Shown here: positions 7,294 to 14,676 of the stretch, piece after piece
How positions within the stretch are numbered: position 1 is the first letter of the stretch
How the letters are laid out: every line of letters starts with the position of its first letter
Assembly (NCBI GenBank): GCA_033764265.1
Contig: JANRJB010000152.1
Coordinates: forward strand, 1 to 18,307
Direction of reading: 5' to 3'
Source: VGEM01 sp033764265
GTDB lineage: Bacteria; Pseudomonadota; Alphaproteobacteria; Rhodospirillales; Rhodospirillaceae
DNA length: 18,307 nucleotides
Notes under the pieces: model-generated
What the model was told of the DNA's origin: nothing
Database searches by the model: none
The model's input: the letters and a program-made list of their open reading frames with translations, nothing else
Position numbers and translations under genes: made by a program

Positions 7294-8691
7294 TCAATCC
7301 CCTTTCCGGGCCGCGCGGTTGATCGGCAGGTCGAGTGCGGCGCGGTCGATGATGGCGCCGTCCTTGATTACCATCGACACCTGCTTGACGTTGGCGATGT
7401 CCGCGGTCGGGTCGGCGTCGAGCAGCACCAGGTCGGCCAGCTTGCCGGTCTCGACCGAGCCCAGGTCCTGCTCCTTGGCCAGAAAGATGGCGCCGTTCAG
7501 GCTGGCGATGGTGATGACGTCGAGCGGGGCGATTCCGGCCTCGACCAGCAGCGTCATCTCGCGGTGTGCGGTGGGTGCGAAGGCGCGGTCGGTGCCCAAA
7601 ACCAGGATGCCGCCGGCCTGGTGGATCATTTTCAGGTTGCGCTTGGCGTAGGGCAGGATGGTCTTGAACCACACCGGCCAGCCGAGCTTGAGGTAGCGCT
7701 GGCGCGAGGCCTCGCGCACCGGAACCTCCTGCGCGGTGACCGTGGCGGCGTATTCCGGCGTCTTCAGGAATTCGACGCCGGTTTCCATCTGCGAGATTTC
7801 GTCGAATACGGCCAGTGACGTCTGGATCGGGACCTTCTTCGCCGCGACCATGCGCGCGAAGTCCTCGGTGACCAGGCCGACGCTGGGCGCGTGGGCCAGT
7901 GTGTCGATGCCGGCCTCGATCGCATCGCGCGCCATCAGCTCGTTGGCGATGTGCGCGGTGGTGCGGATCCCGTGGGCGCGCAGGTACTCGATCTCCTTGG
8001 CCATCAGCTCCTTCGGCAGCTTGGGGATCAGCGGATTGGGCCCGGCGCCGTGGGCCTCGTAGGTGATTTTCTGCAGGTCGGGCTTGCGCGAAATCTGCAG
8101 GTCAAGGTCGCGCATCGTGTCGGGCCAGTCGCGCACGGCGATGCCGGCGTAGCCCACCGACCAGCTGCCCGGATAGGTCAGCAGTTGCCCGGTGGCGAAG
8201 ATGCGGGGCGCGACGATCTCGCCGGCGCGCTCGCGCGCGCGCAGCGGCAGAATGAAATCGGGGTTGTTGCCGGCGTCGTAGATCGAGGTGAAACCGTAAT
8301 AGAGGTAACCCTGCAACGACCGGATGCCGGCCTCGAAGTCGAGCGTCTTGCCCGATTGCGCGCTCGAATCCTTCCAGGCGCCGCCGCCGATGACGTGCAG
8401 GTGCATGTCCATCAGGCCGGGGATCAGGACTTTGCCGCGGCCGTCGATGCGCCGCCCGCCCGCGGGCGCCGCCGCCGCAGAACCGACAAAGGTGATGCGG
8501 TTGCCGGTCACCGCCACCGCCATCCCGGGCATCGGCGAGCGGCCGGTGCCGTCGATCAGGGTCACGTCAACGATCACCAGCGAAGGTGCCGATTGGGCCA
8601 TCGCCGGGTTCGCGCCGGACGCGATGATGGCCGGTGACAGCGCCCACGCCAGCCGCAACAGGTGACGCAACACACGCGCGCAAATTGTCAT
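7294..8691 (-). CDS. Secreted metal-dependent amidohydrolase, second type
   Basis: The 465-residue product is the first gene of the minus-strand operon and another binuclear amidohydrolase. It is clearly diverged from its neighbour, so it probably acts on a different bond or intermediate. A signal peptide spans about residues 1-32 (LLRLAWALSPAIIASG, then AMAQ). Metal-site residues are H97 and H99 in DMHLH, K208 in LQKITYEAHG, H247 in TTAHIANE, H267 in TLAHAPS and D367 in LGTDRA. The ending VETGKLADLVLL is typical. The frame allows an ATG at 8787, but the extra 32 residues are not signal-like and lack a binding site. ATG 8691 puts the signal peptide at the N-terminus and has a G-rich tract about 4 bases upstream. 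Substrate unknown. Confidence 0.9.
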   Translation of the reverse strand: MTICARVLRHLLRLAWALSPAIIASGANPAMAQSAPSLVIVDVTLIDGTGRSPMPGMAVAVTGNRITFVGSAAAAPAGGRRIDGRGKVLIPGLMDMHLHVIGGGAWKDSSAQSGKTLDFEAGIRSLQGYLYYGFTSIYDAGNNPDFILPLRARERAGEIVAPRIFATGQLLTYPGSWSVGYAGIAVRDWPDTMRDLDLQISRKPDLQKITYEAHGAGPNPLIPKLPKELMAKEIEYLRAHGIRTTAHIANELMARDAIEAGIDTLAHAPSVGLVTEDFARMVAAKKVPIQTSLAVFDEISQMETGVEFLKTPEYAATVTAQEVPVREASRQRYLKLGWPVWFKTILPYAKRNLKMIHQAGGILVLGTDRAFAPTAHREMTLLVEAGIAPLDVITIASLNGAIFLAKEQDLGSVETGKLADLVLLDADPTADIANVKQVSMVIKDGAIIDRAALDLPINRAARKGD

Positions 8692-8913
8692 CGAGCCCCC
8701 CGTGTCGTTTCGCACCGCAATCAGACTAGTCTCATTTCGCCGATCTGCGGACCCCAAATTCAGCCGAGTCGCGGCTGATTCAGACATTCATAACGATGAT
8801 TTCGTGAGAATGGGCCGAACATTCGCCTTCATTCGGCTCAAGCCTGCAACCCACGCTTGGGCTTGTGCGTACAATCCTTCGTTGGGGCGGCGTCGCGCGA
8901 CGCCGATCGGACC
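8692..8913. promoter_or_regulatory. Divergent promoter region with inverted repeats
   Basis: This 222-base spacer must drive the minus-strand hydrolase operon and probably the + strand gene at 8914. It holds three dyads: AGACTAGTCT (8723-8732), TCAGCCG-N5-CGGCTGA (8760-8778) and an 18-base perfect palindrome at 8888-8905 just ahead of the + gene. A TACAAT at 8870-8875 is a reasonable -10 for the + gene, although its -35 (TGCAAC, 19-base spacing) is weak. No regulator gene lies adjacent. The dyads are visible; their role as operators is inference. Confidence 0.4.
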
Positions 8914-9405
8914 ATGCGAACCGTCAAGTCGGTGAATCACGCGATCATTGCCGCCGCCCTCGTGGCGTCGACCGCGACGTCGGCCTACGGCGAAACCGTG
9001 ACGGTTGCGACCGCGGCCTGTCAGCGGATCGTGGCCATGGCCCCAACCGGGGCGGCCGATTACGTGCCGGGCCGCGATGTGACCGGCAAGCCTGTGGTGC
9101 CGGCCGACCTCGACGCCGTATCGATGACGCTGCCGTCGGTGATCGATATCGAGATCGGCCTCGATCTGGCGGACCGCATCGGTCTGCGCGACCAATTGCC
9201 GACCAGTTCTGCCGGTGCTGCGTCCGACACGAAAAGCGAACACCGCGCGCTGTTGCCGTTCACAGGACAGGCACGCTTGGGAACGCTGACGGTGTCGGGT
9301 CGAGACGTTCTGTGGAACGGCCAGGCGCTGACCACCGGCGACATCGTTGCGTTCGGCGAAGCCTGCCGCGCCGCGCTTCCGACGGGCGACAACGGGTCGC
9401 GCTAA
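8914..9405 (+). CDS. Secreted protein of unknown function, 163 aa
   Basis: I cannot assign a function. The product starts with a clear signal peptide (MRTVKSVNHAIIAAALVAST, likely cleavage after SAYG) and so is probably periplasmic. The mature part has a single Cys near its N-terminus (TAACQRI) and a second near the C-terminus (GEACRAA), which could form a disulfide. A YVPGRDVTGKPVVPADL segment resembles one I associate with uncharacterised Rhodospirillales proteins. ATG 8914 was chosen because it places the signal peptide first; an in-frame ATG at 8857 would add 19 residues across the 18-base palindrome. The ribosome binding site is weak (CGGA). It precedes another exported unknown by 125 bases in the same direction. 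Confidence 0.75.
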   Translation: MRTVKSVNHAIIAAALVASTATSAYGETVTVATAACQRIVAMAPTGAADYVPGRDVTGKPVVPADLDAVSMTLPSVIDIEIGLDLADRIGLRDQLPTSSAGAASDTKSEHRALLPFTGQARLGTLTVSGRDVLWNGQALTTGDIVAFGEACRAALPTGDNGSR

Positions 9406-9530
9406 GCGTGTGCGGCGCCGATCTGCGGGATTGCCCGGCGGCTGAAATCCGGGTATTCGGCCGCGCCGTATGATAGAATCGATCTAAACTACAACGGGCC
9501 CCGGTTCGGGCTGTACGCGTCAGGATTGCG
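9406..9530. other. Short intergenic spacer
   Basis: This 125-base gap lies between two exported proteins of unknown function. It contains -10-like sequences (TATGAT at 9469-9474, TAGAAT at 9474-9479) without a convincing -35. An AGGA at 9522-9525 serves the next gene. No terminator hairpin with a U-run was seen. Confidence 0.4.
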
Positions 9531-10724
9531 ATGTCTCGATACCGAGCCGCAGCATTCGTCTGGAGCTTGACCGCATTCGGCGTCGCGGCCGGCGTGGCGT
9601 CGGCTACGCCGATCACCCGACAAACGGTCTTCGGCGATCCGCCGGGGCTCGAGTACGTGCCGCCGGAGCAACTGCCCGATCGGACCGCCAATTCCGAAGA
9701 GTTCGATGTTGCCGCGCGTTCGGTCCTGTCCGAAGCTGCGAACACCGCCACTGTTCCGGCGCAGGGCGCGCGCGCGCCCATCCCGCCTGCCGGCGTGCAG
9801 GAGCGGCCGAACCGTCAAGCCCGGTCCGGTGCGCCGCCCCAGACCCAGCCACGCTCCGCCGTGCCCCGCACCGTGATCCCCGGCGTCAACGAGGGCATGT
9901 CGACGCGGCGGAGCGATGTGCCGTTGGTGACCGCTAGGGACACCGAGGGCTTCGGCGATCTTCGACTAATGGACGAAGCCGACGACTTGGCGCTGATGTC
10001 GCGGCAGGAAGCGGCGCTGGACAAGTCCACGGCGGCGGAGGTTGTTGGGGACCGGGAGCAACAGGCGGCGGTGGTCAAGGAAGCCGTCAAGTCGTCACGG
10101 GAAATCCAGAGCGACGAATCGGTGCAATCCGAGATTAAGGCGGTGCTCGACGAGAATGCCGTGCTGGTCGAATTCGAACTGGTTGAAATCGGAGAGATGG
10201 ACGAAATCGGCGATAATGGCGATGGCGTGCTGGGCATGGTGCGGGTCATCAAAGCGGGTGGTGACGACGAGTTCGTCATCAACGAAGACGGCCAGATGGT
10301 CGTCACCGAAAAGGGGCAGGCCGAGAACCAGATCATGCGTTGGAGCGCCACCGACGTCAGGATCGACCCGTCCAAGGCCAGCTCGGAAATGATCTCTCCT
10401 GAAGCATTCGCTGCCTTGACCGAGGCCTCGCTGGCCATGGTCGGTCGGCTGGGTTCATCGCCGGGGGAAAATTCAGGGGCAGTCAGCGGGCCGGCGAACA
10501 TCTTCGCGCAAGGTGTGCAAGGTTACGCGGGCCTGCTCGACCCGTCGGTCCTGGCCAACCAATCGGATGGCGACGGGAAACCGCAGCGAGCAGCCGAAAT
10601 GTCCTTTGCCCAGTTCATGGCGATGTTGCGCCGCCTGTTGTTTCAGACGCAGACCATCGTTGTCATGATCGGGGCCTTCGTTCTCAGTTTCGTTTTGTAC
10701 CGATTCGCCAGACGGCGCGGCTGA
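9531..10724 (+). CDS. Exported bitopic membrane protein of unknown function
   Basis: I do not recognise a family. The 397-residue product has an N-terminal signal peptide (AAAFVWSLTAFGVAAGV, likely end near ASA at residue 26). A Pro-rich low-complexity stretch covers about residues 75-120. A long charged, mainly acidic region follows (about 128-260), with runs such as VEFELVEIGEMDEIGDNGDG. A single C-terminal membrane segment (about 375-391, TIVVMIGAFVLSFVLY) ends in RFARRRG. This suggests a large periplasmic domain anchored near its C-terminus with a short basic cytoplasmic tail. The architecture resembles sorting-signal proteins, but no PEP, GG or LPXTG motif precedes the membrane segment. 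AGGA lies five bases before ATG 9531. Confidence 0.78.
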   Translation: MSRYRAAAFVWSLTAFGVAAGVASATPITRQTVFGDPPGLEYVPPEQLPDRTANSEEFDVAARSVLSEAANTATVPAQGARAPIPPAGVQERPNRQARSGAPPQTQPRSAVPRTVIPGVNEGMSTRRSDVPLVTARDTEGFGDLRLMDEADDLALMSRQEAALDKSTAAEVVGDREQQAAVVKEAVKSSREIQSDESVQSEIKAVLDENAVLVEFELVEIGEMDEIGDNGDGVLGMVRVIKAGGDDEFVINEDGQMVVTEKGQAENQIMRWSATDVRIDPSKASSEMISPEAFAALTEASLAMVGRLGSSPGENSGAVSGPANIFAQGVQGYAGLLDPSVLANQSDGDGKPQRAAEMSFAQFMAMLRRLLFQTQTIVVMIGAFVLSFVLYRFARRRG

Positions 10725-10751
10725 ATCGGCGCAATGGGTGGCCCCTGCCGG

Positions 10752-10780
10752 TTGCCCCAGACCCCCGGCTCGCCTAATCT
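10752..10780 (+). promoter_or_regulatory. Weak candidate sigma-70 promoter for proS
   Basis: TTGCCC (10752-10757) and TAATCT (10775-10780) are spaced by exactly 17 bases, 45 bases before the proS start codon. The -35 matches the consensus at four of six positions and the -10 at three, so support rests mainly on spacing and position. The preceding gene ends 27 bases upstream. Confidence 0.25.
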
Positions 10781-10825
10781 CGGCGCCCGTTTCGCCATAT
10801 TTTTCCGTTTGTTAAAGGACGCCGC

Positions 10826-12142
10826 ATGCGGCTCTCGCGTTATTTCCTGCCGACCCTGAAGGAAACTCCGACCGAGGCGCAGATCGTCTCGCATCGGTTG
10901 ATGCTGCGCGCCGGCATGATCCGCCAACATGCGGCGGGCATCTACAACTGGCTGCCACTCGGCACGCGCGTGCTGCAGAACATCGCCGAGATCGTGCGCC
11001 AGGAGCAGAATGCCGCGGGTGCGCAGGAAATCATCATGCCGACCATTCAGTCGGGCGAACTGTGGAAGGAAAGCGGCCGCTACGACGATTACGGCCCCGA
11101 GATGCTGCGCATCCGCGACCGGCACGAGCGCGACATGCTTTACGGGCCCACCCACGAAGAGGTGGTCACCGACATTTTTCGCGGCAACGTCAAGAGCTAC
11201 CGTGACCTGCCGAAGAACCTCTACCAGATCCACTGGAAGTTCCGCGACGAGGTGCGCCCGCGTTTCGGAGTGATGCGCGGCCGCGAGTTTCTGATGAAGG
11301 ACGCTTATTCTTTCGACATCGATTTCGCCCGGTCGCGCCACTCGTATAACCAGATGTTTGTGGCCTACCTGCGCACGTTCGCGCGCATGGGCCTCAAGGC
11401 GATTCCGATGAAGGCCGACAGCGGACCGATCGGCGGCGACATGAGCCACGAATTCATCGTGCTGGCCGACACCGGCGAAAGCGCGGTGTTCTGCCACAAG
11501 GCCCTGTTGGACAAGGCCGTGCCCGACAACGTCGACTACGGCGCCGACCTGCAACCGATCATCGACGCCTGGACCAGTTCCTACGCCGTGACCGACGAGA
11601 AGCACGACCCGGCCATGGAAGCCAAGCTGGGCGCGGACCTGGTCAAGGCCCGGGGCATCGAAGTCGGCCACATCTTCCATTTCGGCACCAAGTATTCGGC
11701 CGCGATGAAGGCGGCGGTGACGGCGCCGGACGGCAGCCAGGTGCCGGTGATGATGGGGTCGTACGGCATAGGTGTGTCGCGCCTGTGCGGCGCCATCATC
11801 GAAGCGCACCATGACGACGCCGGAATCATCTGGCCCGACGCGGTGGCGCCGTTCCGCGTCGGCCTGATCAATCTGAAGCCGGGCGATGCGGCGTGCGACG
11901 CGGCATGCGCCGGGCTTTACGAGAAGCTAGGCAAGGCGGGCGTCAGCGTGTTGTACGACGATCGCGACGAGCGGCCGGGCGTGAAATTCTCCGACATGGA
12001 TCTGATCGGCCTGCCATGGCAGGCGGTGATCGGCCCCAAGGGTCTGGCCAAGGGCGTGGTCGAGCTCAAGCGTCGCGCCGGTGGCGCGCGCGAGGAACTG
12101 CCGTCCGAGGCGGCGTTCAACCGGCTCGCTGCACCTGCCTGA
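10826..12142 (+). CDS. proS: Prolyl-tRNA synthetase, short alphaproteobacterial type
   Basis: Prolyl-tRNA synthetase charges tRNA-Pro with proline in the cytoplasm. The 438-residue product has the class II core: GPTHEE at 107-112, motif 2 with FRDEVRPRFGVMRGREF (from F139) and LMKDAYSF, and motif 3 GSYGIGVSRL (311-320). An anticodon-binding domain with DDRDERPGVKF follows. The large editing insertion of E. coli-type enzymes (over 150 residues) is replaced by about 50 residues (222-270), as is usual in alphaproteobacteria. Such enzymes generally rely on separate trans-editing proteins for Ala-tRNA-Pro, none of which is seen here. The start ATG follows AAAGGA at a good distance. The lolC/E start lies 13 bases after the stop, so the genes are probably co-transcribed. 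Confidence 0.97.
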   Translation: MRLSRYFLPTLKETPTEAQIVSHRLMLRAGMIRQHAAGIYNWLPLGTRVLQNIAEIVRQEQNAAGAQEIIMPTIQSGELWKESGRYDDYGPEMLRIRDRHERDMLYGPTHEEVVTDIFRGNVKSYRDLPKNLYQIHWKFRDEVRPRFGVMRGREFLMKDAYSFDIDFARSRHSYNQMFVAYLRTFARMGLKAIPMKADSGPIGGDMSHEFIVLADTGESAVFCHKALLDKAVPDNVDYGADLQPIIDAWTSSYAVTDEKHDPAMEAKLGADLVKARGIEVGHIFHFGTKYSAAMKAAVTAPDGSQVPVMMGSYGIGVSRLCGAIIEAHHDDAGIIWPDAVAPFRVGLINLKPGDAACDAACAGLYEKLGKAGVSVLYDDRDERPGVKFSDMDLIGLPWQAVIGPKGLAKGVVELKRRAGGAREELPSEAAFNRLAAPA

Positions 12143-12155
12143 TCGGGGACCGGCG

Positions 12156-13400
12156 ATGTTCTCGCCCTTCGAACGGATGATGGCGGCCCGCTACCTGCGC
12201 TCGCGCCGGCGCGAGGGGTTCGTGTCGGTGATCGCCGGGTTCTCGTTCGTCGGCATCGCGCTTGGCGTGGCCACGCTGATCATCGTCATGGCGGTGATGA
12301 ACGGCTTCCGCCAGGACATGATGAGCCGCATCCTGGGCGTCAATGGCCACATCGATGTCGCCGCCGTCACCATGGCGATCGGCGATTTCGACGAACTGCG
12401 CCGCCAGTTGCGCGACATTCCGGGCGTGGTCTCGGCCGTGCCGCTGATCCAGGGCCAGGCCATGGCCAGCGGCAACCGCCGCTCCGACGGCGTCCTGGTG
12501 CGCGGCATGACGGGCGCCGACCTGAAGGACCGCGATTGGGTCGCCAACAACATTCTTCAGGGATCGCTGGATGCGTTCGACGCCGGTGAGGGTATCGCCA
12601 TCGGCTCACGCCTGGCCGAGCGCTTCGCCGTCGCCGCCGGAGATACGCTGACCCTGATCTCGCCCAACGGCCAGGTCACGGCCTTCGGCGCCGTGCCGCG
12701 GGTGCAGACCTTCAAAATCGCGGCGGTGTTCAACGTCGGCATGAGCGATTTCGACAGCTCGGTGGTGTTCATGCCGCTGGGGCTGGCGCAGACCTATTTC
12801 AAATACCCGGCGAGCGTGACGAATTTCGAGATTCATGTCGACGACCCGGACCGCGCGCGCCTGATCGCCCCGCGGGTGGCCGAAGTCGCGGGCCCCGGCC
12901 GGCGGGTGTTAAGCTGGGAACAGACCAACGGCCCGTTCTTCAACGCGCTGCAGGTCGAGCGCAACGTGATGTTCCTGATTCTGACGCTGATCATCCTGGT
13001 GGCGGCCTTCAACATCATTTCCGGGCTGATCATGCTGGTGAAGGACAAGGCGCGCGACATCGCCATCCTGCGCACGATGGGCGCCTCGCGTGGCGCCATC
13101 ATGCGCATCTTCTTCATGGCCGGGGCCAGCATCGGCGGCGTCGGCACGGTGCTCGGATTCCTGCTCGGACTGGTCGTCTGCGACAATATCGAGGCGATCC
13201 GCCAATTCCTCAGCCGGATCGCCGGAACCGACCTGTTCTCGCCCGAAATCTATTACCTGTCTCAACTGCCGGCACGGATGGAATGGACCGAGACCGGCTC
13301 GGTCGTCGTCATGTCGCTTGTCCTCTCGTTCTTGGCGACGCTTTATCCGTCCTGGCGGGCGGCGCAAACCGACCCGGTTGAGGCCTTGCGGTATGAGTAG
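12156..13400 (+). CDS. lolC: LolC/LolE-family lipoprotein-releasing ABC permease
   Basis: This is the membrane subunit of the LolCDE machinery, which extracts outer-membrane lipoproteins from the inner membrane and passes them to LolA. The 414-residue product has the MacB/FtsX-type layout: TM1 at about 22-48, a periplasmic domain of some 210 residues, then three TM helices (about 268-292, 315-340, 375-398). The coupling segment KDKARDIAILRTMGAS and the ending YPSWRAAQTDPVEALRYE are typical. Only one permease gene is present, so LolD probably works with a homodimer (the single-permease arrangement sometimes called LolF); the symbol lolC is the common annotation. ATG 12156 follows GGGGA by 6 bases. 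Its last 8 bases overlap the start of lolD. Confidence 0.94.
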   Translation: MFSPFERMMAARYLRSRRREGFVSVIAGFSFVGIALGVATLIIVMAVMNGFRQDMMSRILGVNGHIDVAAVTMAIGDFDELRRQLRDIPGVVSAVPLIQGQAMASGNRRSDGVLVRGMTGADLKDRDWVANNILQGSLDAFDAGEGIAIGSRLAERFAVAAGDTLTLISPNGQVTAFGAVPRVQTFKIAAVFNVGMSDFDSSVVFMPLGLAQTYFKYPASVTNFEIHVDDPDRARLIAPRVAEVAGPGRRVLSWEQTNGPFFNALQVERNVMFLILTLIILVAAFNIISGLIMLVKDKARDIAILRTMGASRGAIMRIFFMAGASIGGVGTVLGFLLGLVVCDNIEAIRQFLSRIAGTDLFSPEIYYLSQLPARMEWTETGSVVVMSLVLSFLATLYPSWRAAQTDPVEALRYE

Positions 13401-14073
13401 CGCGGCGCTCGAACTTGCCGGCGTGACCCGGTCGTTCAAGCAGGGGTCAACGGAGCTGCGCGTGTTGCGCGGGATCGATCTCACGCTGCGTCGCGGCGAG
13501 GTCGTGGCACTGGTCGGCCCATCGGGTTCGGGAAAATCGACGCTGCTGCACATTGCCGGTCTGTTGGAGCGGCCCGACGGCGGCCGCGTCGCCATCGATG
13601 GTGTCGACTGCAACGATCTGTCCGACCATCGCCGCACCGAGCTGCGCCGCGTCCACCTCGGGTTCGTCTACCAGTCCCATCATCTGCTGCCCGAATTCTC
13701 GGCGCTGGAGAACATCGTCGTTCCGCAAATGATCGCCGGCCGCGACAAGTCGGTCGGCGCGCAGCGGGCGCGCGATCTCTTGGCGGCGCTGGGTTTGGCC
13801 GAGCGCGCCGATCATCGCCCCGGTCAGCTGTCGGGCGGCGAACAACAGCGCGTGGCGATCGGCCGCGCGCTTGCCAATCGACCGGCGCTGCTGTTGGCCG
13901 ACGAGCCCACCGGCAACCTGGATCCCGACACCGCCGACGGCGTATTCGCGGCCTTGATCAAGCTGGCCAAGGGCGAGGGTCTCGCCGCGCTGATCGCCAC
14001 GCACAACCCGGCGCTGGCCGCGCGCATGGATCGCACCGTGCGCCTGGACCACGGTATGCTGGTCCAGCAATGA
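13393..14073 (+). CDS. lolD: Lipoprotein-releasing ABC transporter ATP-binding protein LolD
   Basis: LolD is the cytoplasmic ATPase that powers lipoprotein release through the LolC/E permease encoded just upstream. The 226-residue product has all ABC motifs: Walker A GPSGSGKST (42-50), Q-loop Q94 in YQSHHLLPEFSALEN, signature LSGGEQQR (from 146), Walker B LLLADEPTGNLD (catalytic E171) and switch H204 in IATHNP. The LLPEF segment after the Q-loop is characteristic of LolD-type proteins. ATG 13393 overlaps the permease gene by 8 bases and has GAGG 9 bases upstream. The stop overlaps the next gene as ATGA, so the permease, ATPase and kinase genes appear translationally coupled. Confidence 0.95.
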   Translation: MSSAALELAGVTRSFKQGSTELRVLRGIDLTLRRGEVVALVGPSGSGKSTLLHIAGLLERPDGGRVAIDGVDCNDLSDHRRTELRRVHLGFVYQSHHLLPEFSALENIVVPQMIAGRDKSVGAQRARDLLAALGLAERADHRPGQLSGGEQQRVAIGRALANRPALLLADEPTGNLDPDTADGVFAALIKLAKGEGLAALIATHNPALAARMDRTVRLDHGMLVQQ

Positions 14074-14648
14074 GCGGCATGGCATCTGAGCGGGGCGTCG
14101 AGCGCCTGCTGGTCGTCGGCAGTCCCGCGTCGGGCAAGTCGGAAGTCGCGCGCCAGATGGGCGAATTGCTCAAGCTGCCCGTGCATCATCTCGACTCGCT
14201 GTTCTATCTGCCGGGCTGGGTTGACCAGAACGATCAGCGCTGGTCGCAAACGCTCAATCGCGTCGTCATGACGGATCGCTGGGTGATCGACGGCAATTTT
14301 CTGGACTCGCTCGATTGGCGTTTGCCGCGCGCCGATGCGGTGATCTGGCTGGACTACGACCGCTACGAGACGGTGCGGCGCGTGGCTGGCCGCATGCTCG
14401 AACCCCATATCGCCACGCGCGACGGCTTGCCGGCCGGCTGCAAGGAAAGCTGGAGCATCGATTTCCTCATCTTCGCCTGGAAGTTTTATGTAACCCAGCG
14501 CGTCCAGCTCTCCGCGCGCCTGGGTACGCTGGCGGACCGGCAAACCCTGGTCCACATTACGCGGCCCAAGGATTTGCGCTACTTCTTGCGCAGATATGCC
14601 GACCGGGTGCGCCGCAGGAACCTGATGCTGCCCGGGCAAGTTCCGTGA
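14070..14648 (+). CDS. FlaR-like P-loop kinase (adenylate-kinase-related)
   Basis: The 192-residue product is a small cytoplasmic P-loop NTPase resembling the FlaR / DNA-topology-modulation group of adenylate-kinase-like proteins. It has Walker A GSPASGKS (17-24), then VHHLDSLFYLPGW and DRWVIDGNF, the pair of motifs typical of this group. IWLDYDRYETVRR follows. The C-terminal third is rich in Arg and aromatic residues (YFLRRYADRVRRR). The substrate of FlaR-like kinases is not established, so I give no reaction. ATG 14070 overlaps the lolD stop by four bases (ATGA); a second in-frame ATG at 14079 would shorten it by three residues. Its place behind lolD may reflect only shared transcription, because no link to lipoprotein sorting is visible in the protein. 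Confidence 0.85.
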   Translation: MSGMASERGVERLLVVGSPASGKSEVARQMGELLKLPVHHLDSLFYLPGWVDQNDQRWSQTLNRVVMTDRWVIDGNFLDSLDWRLPRADAVIWLDYDRYETVRRVAGRMLEPHIATRDGLPAGCKESWSIDFLIFAWKFYVTQRVQLSARLGTLADRQTLVHITRPKDLRYFLRRYADRVRRRNLMLPGQVP

Positions 14649-14676
14649 CTCTACGATCAGTCGGAAAGTCGAGCCC

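Noticed and set aside
5906..7672. Upstream extension of the double hydrolase frame to a 1182-residue product
   Set aside because: The extra 588 codons translate to Arg-, Gly- and His-rich sequence antisense-like to real coding and overlap the amidohydrolase genes in another frame. The good signal peptide and GGAGG point to ATG 5905.
5881..7818. Long open frame on the + strand opposite the amidohydrolases
   Set aside because: It reads as low-complexity Gly/His/Arg-rich shadow of GC-rich minus-strand genes that have complete metal-site motifs.
8692..8787. Earlier ATG for the first amidohydrolase
   Set aside because: The 32 added residues are polar and would bury the signal peptide; no binding site precedes that ATG.
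10640..10724. PEP-CTERM or GlyGly-CTERM sorting signal at the end of the 397-aa protein
   Set aside because: The TM helix and Arg cluster fit, but no PEP, GG or other recognised motif lies before the helix.
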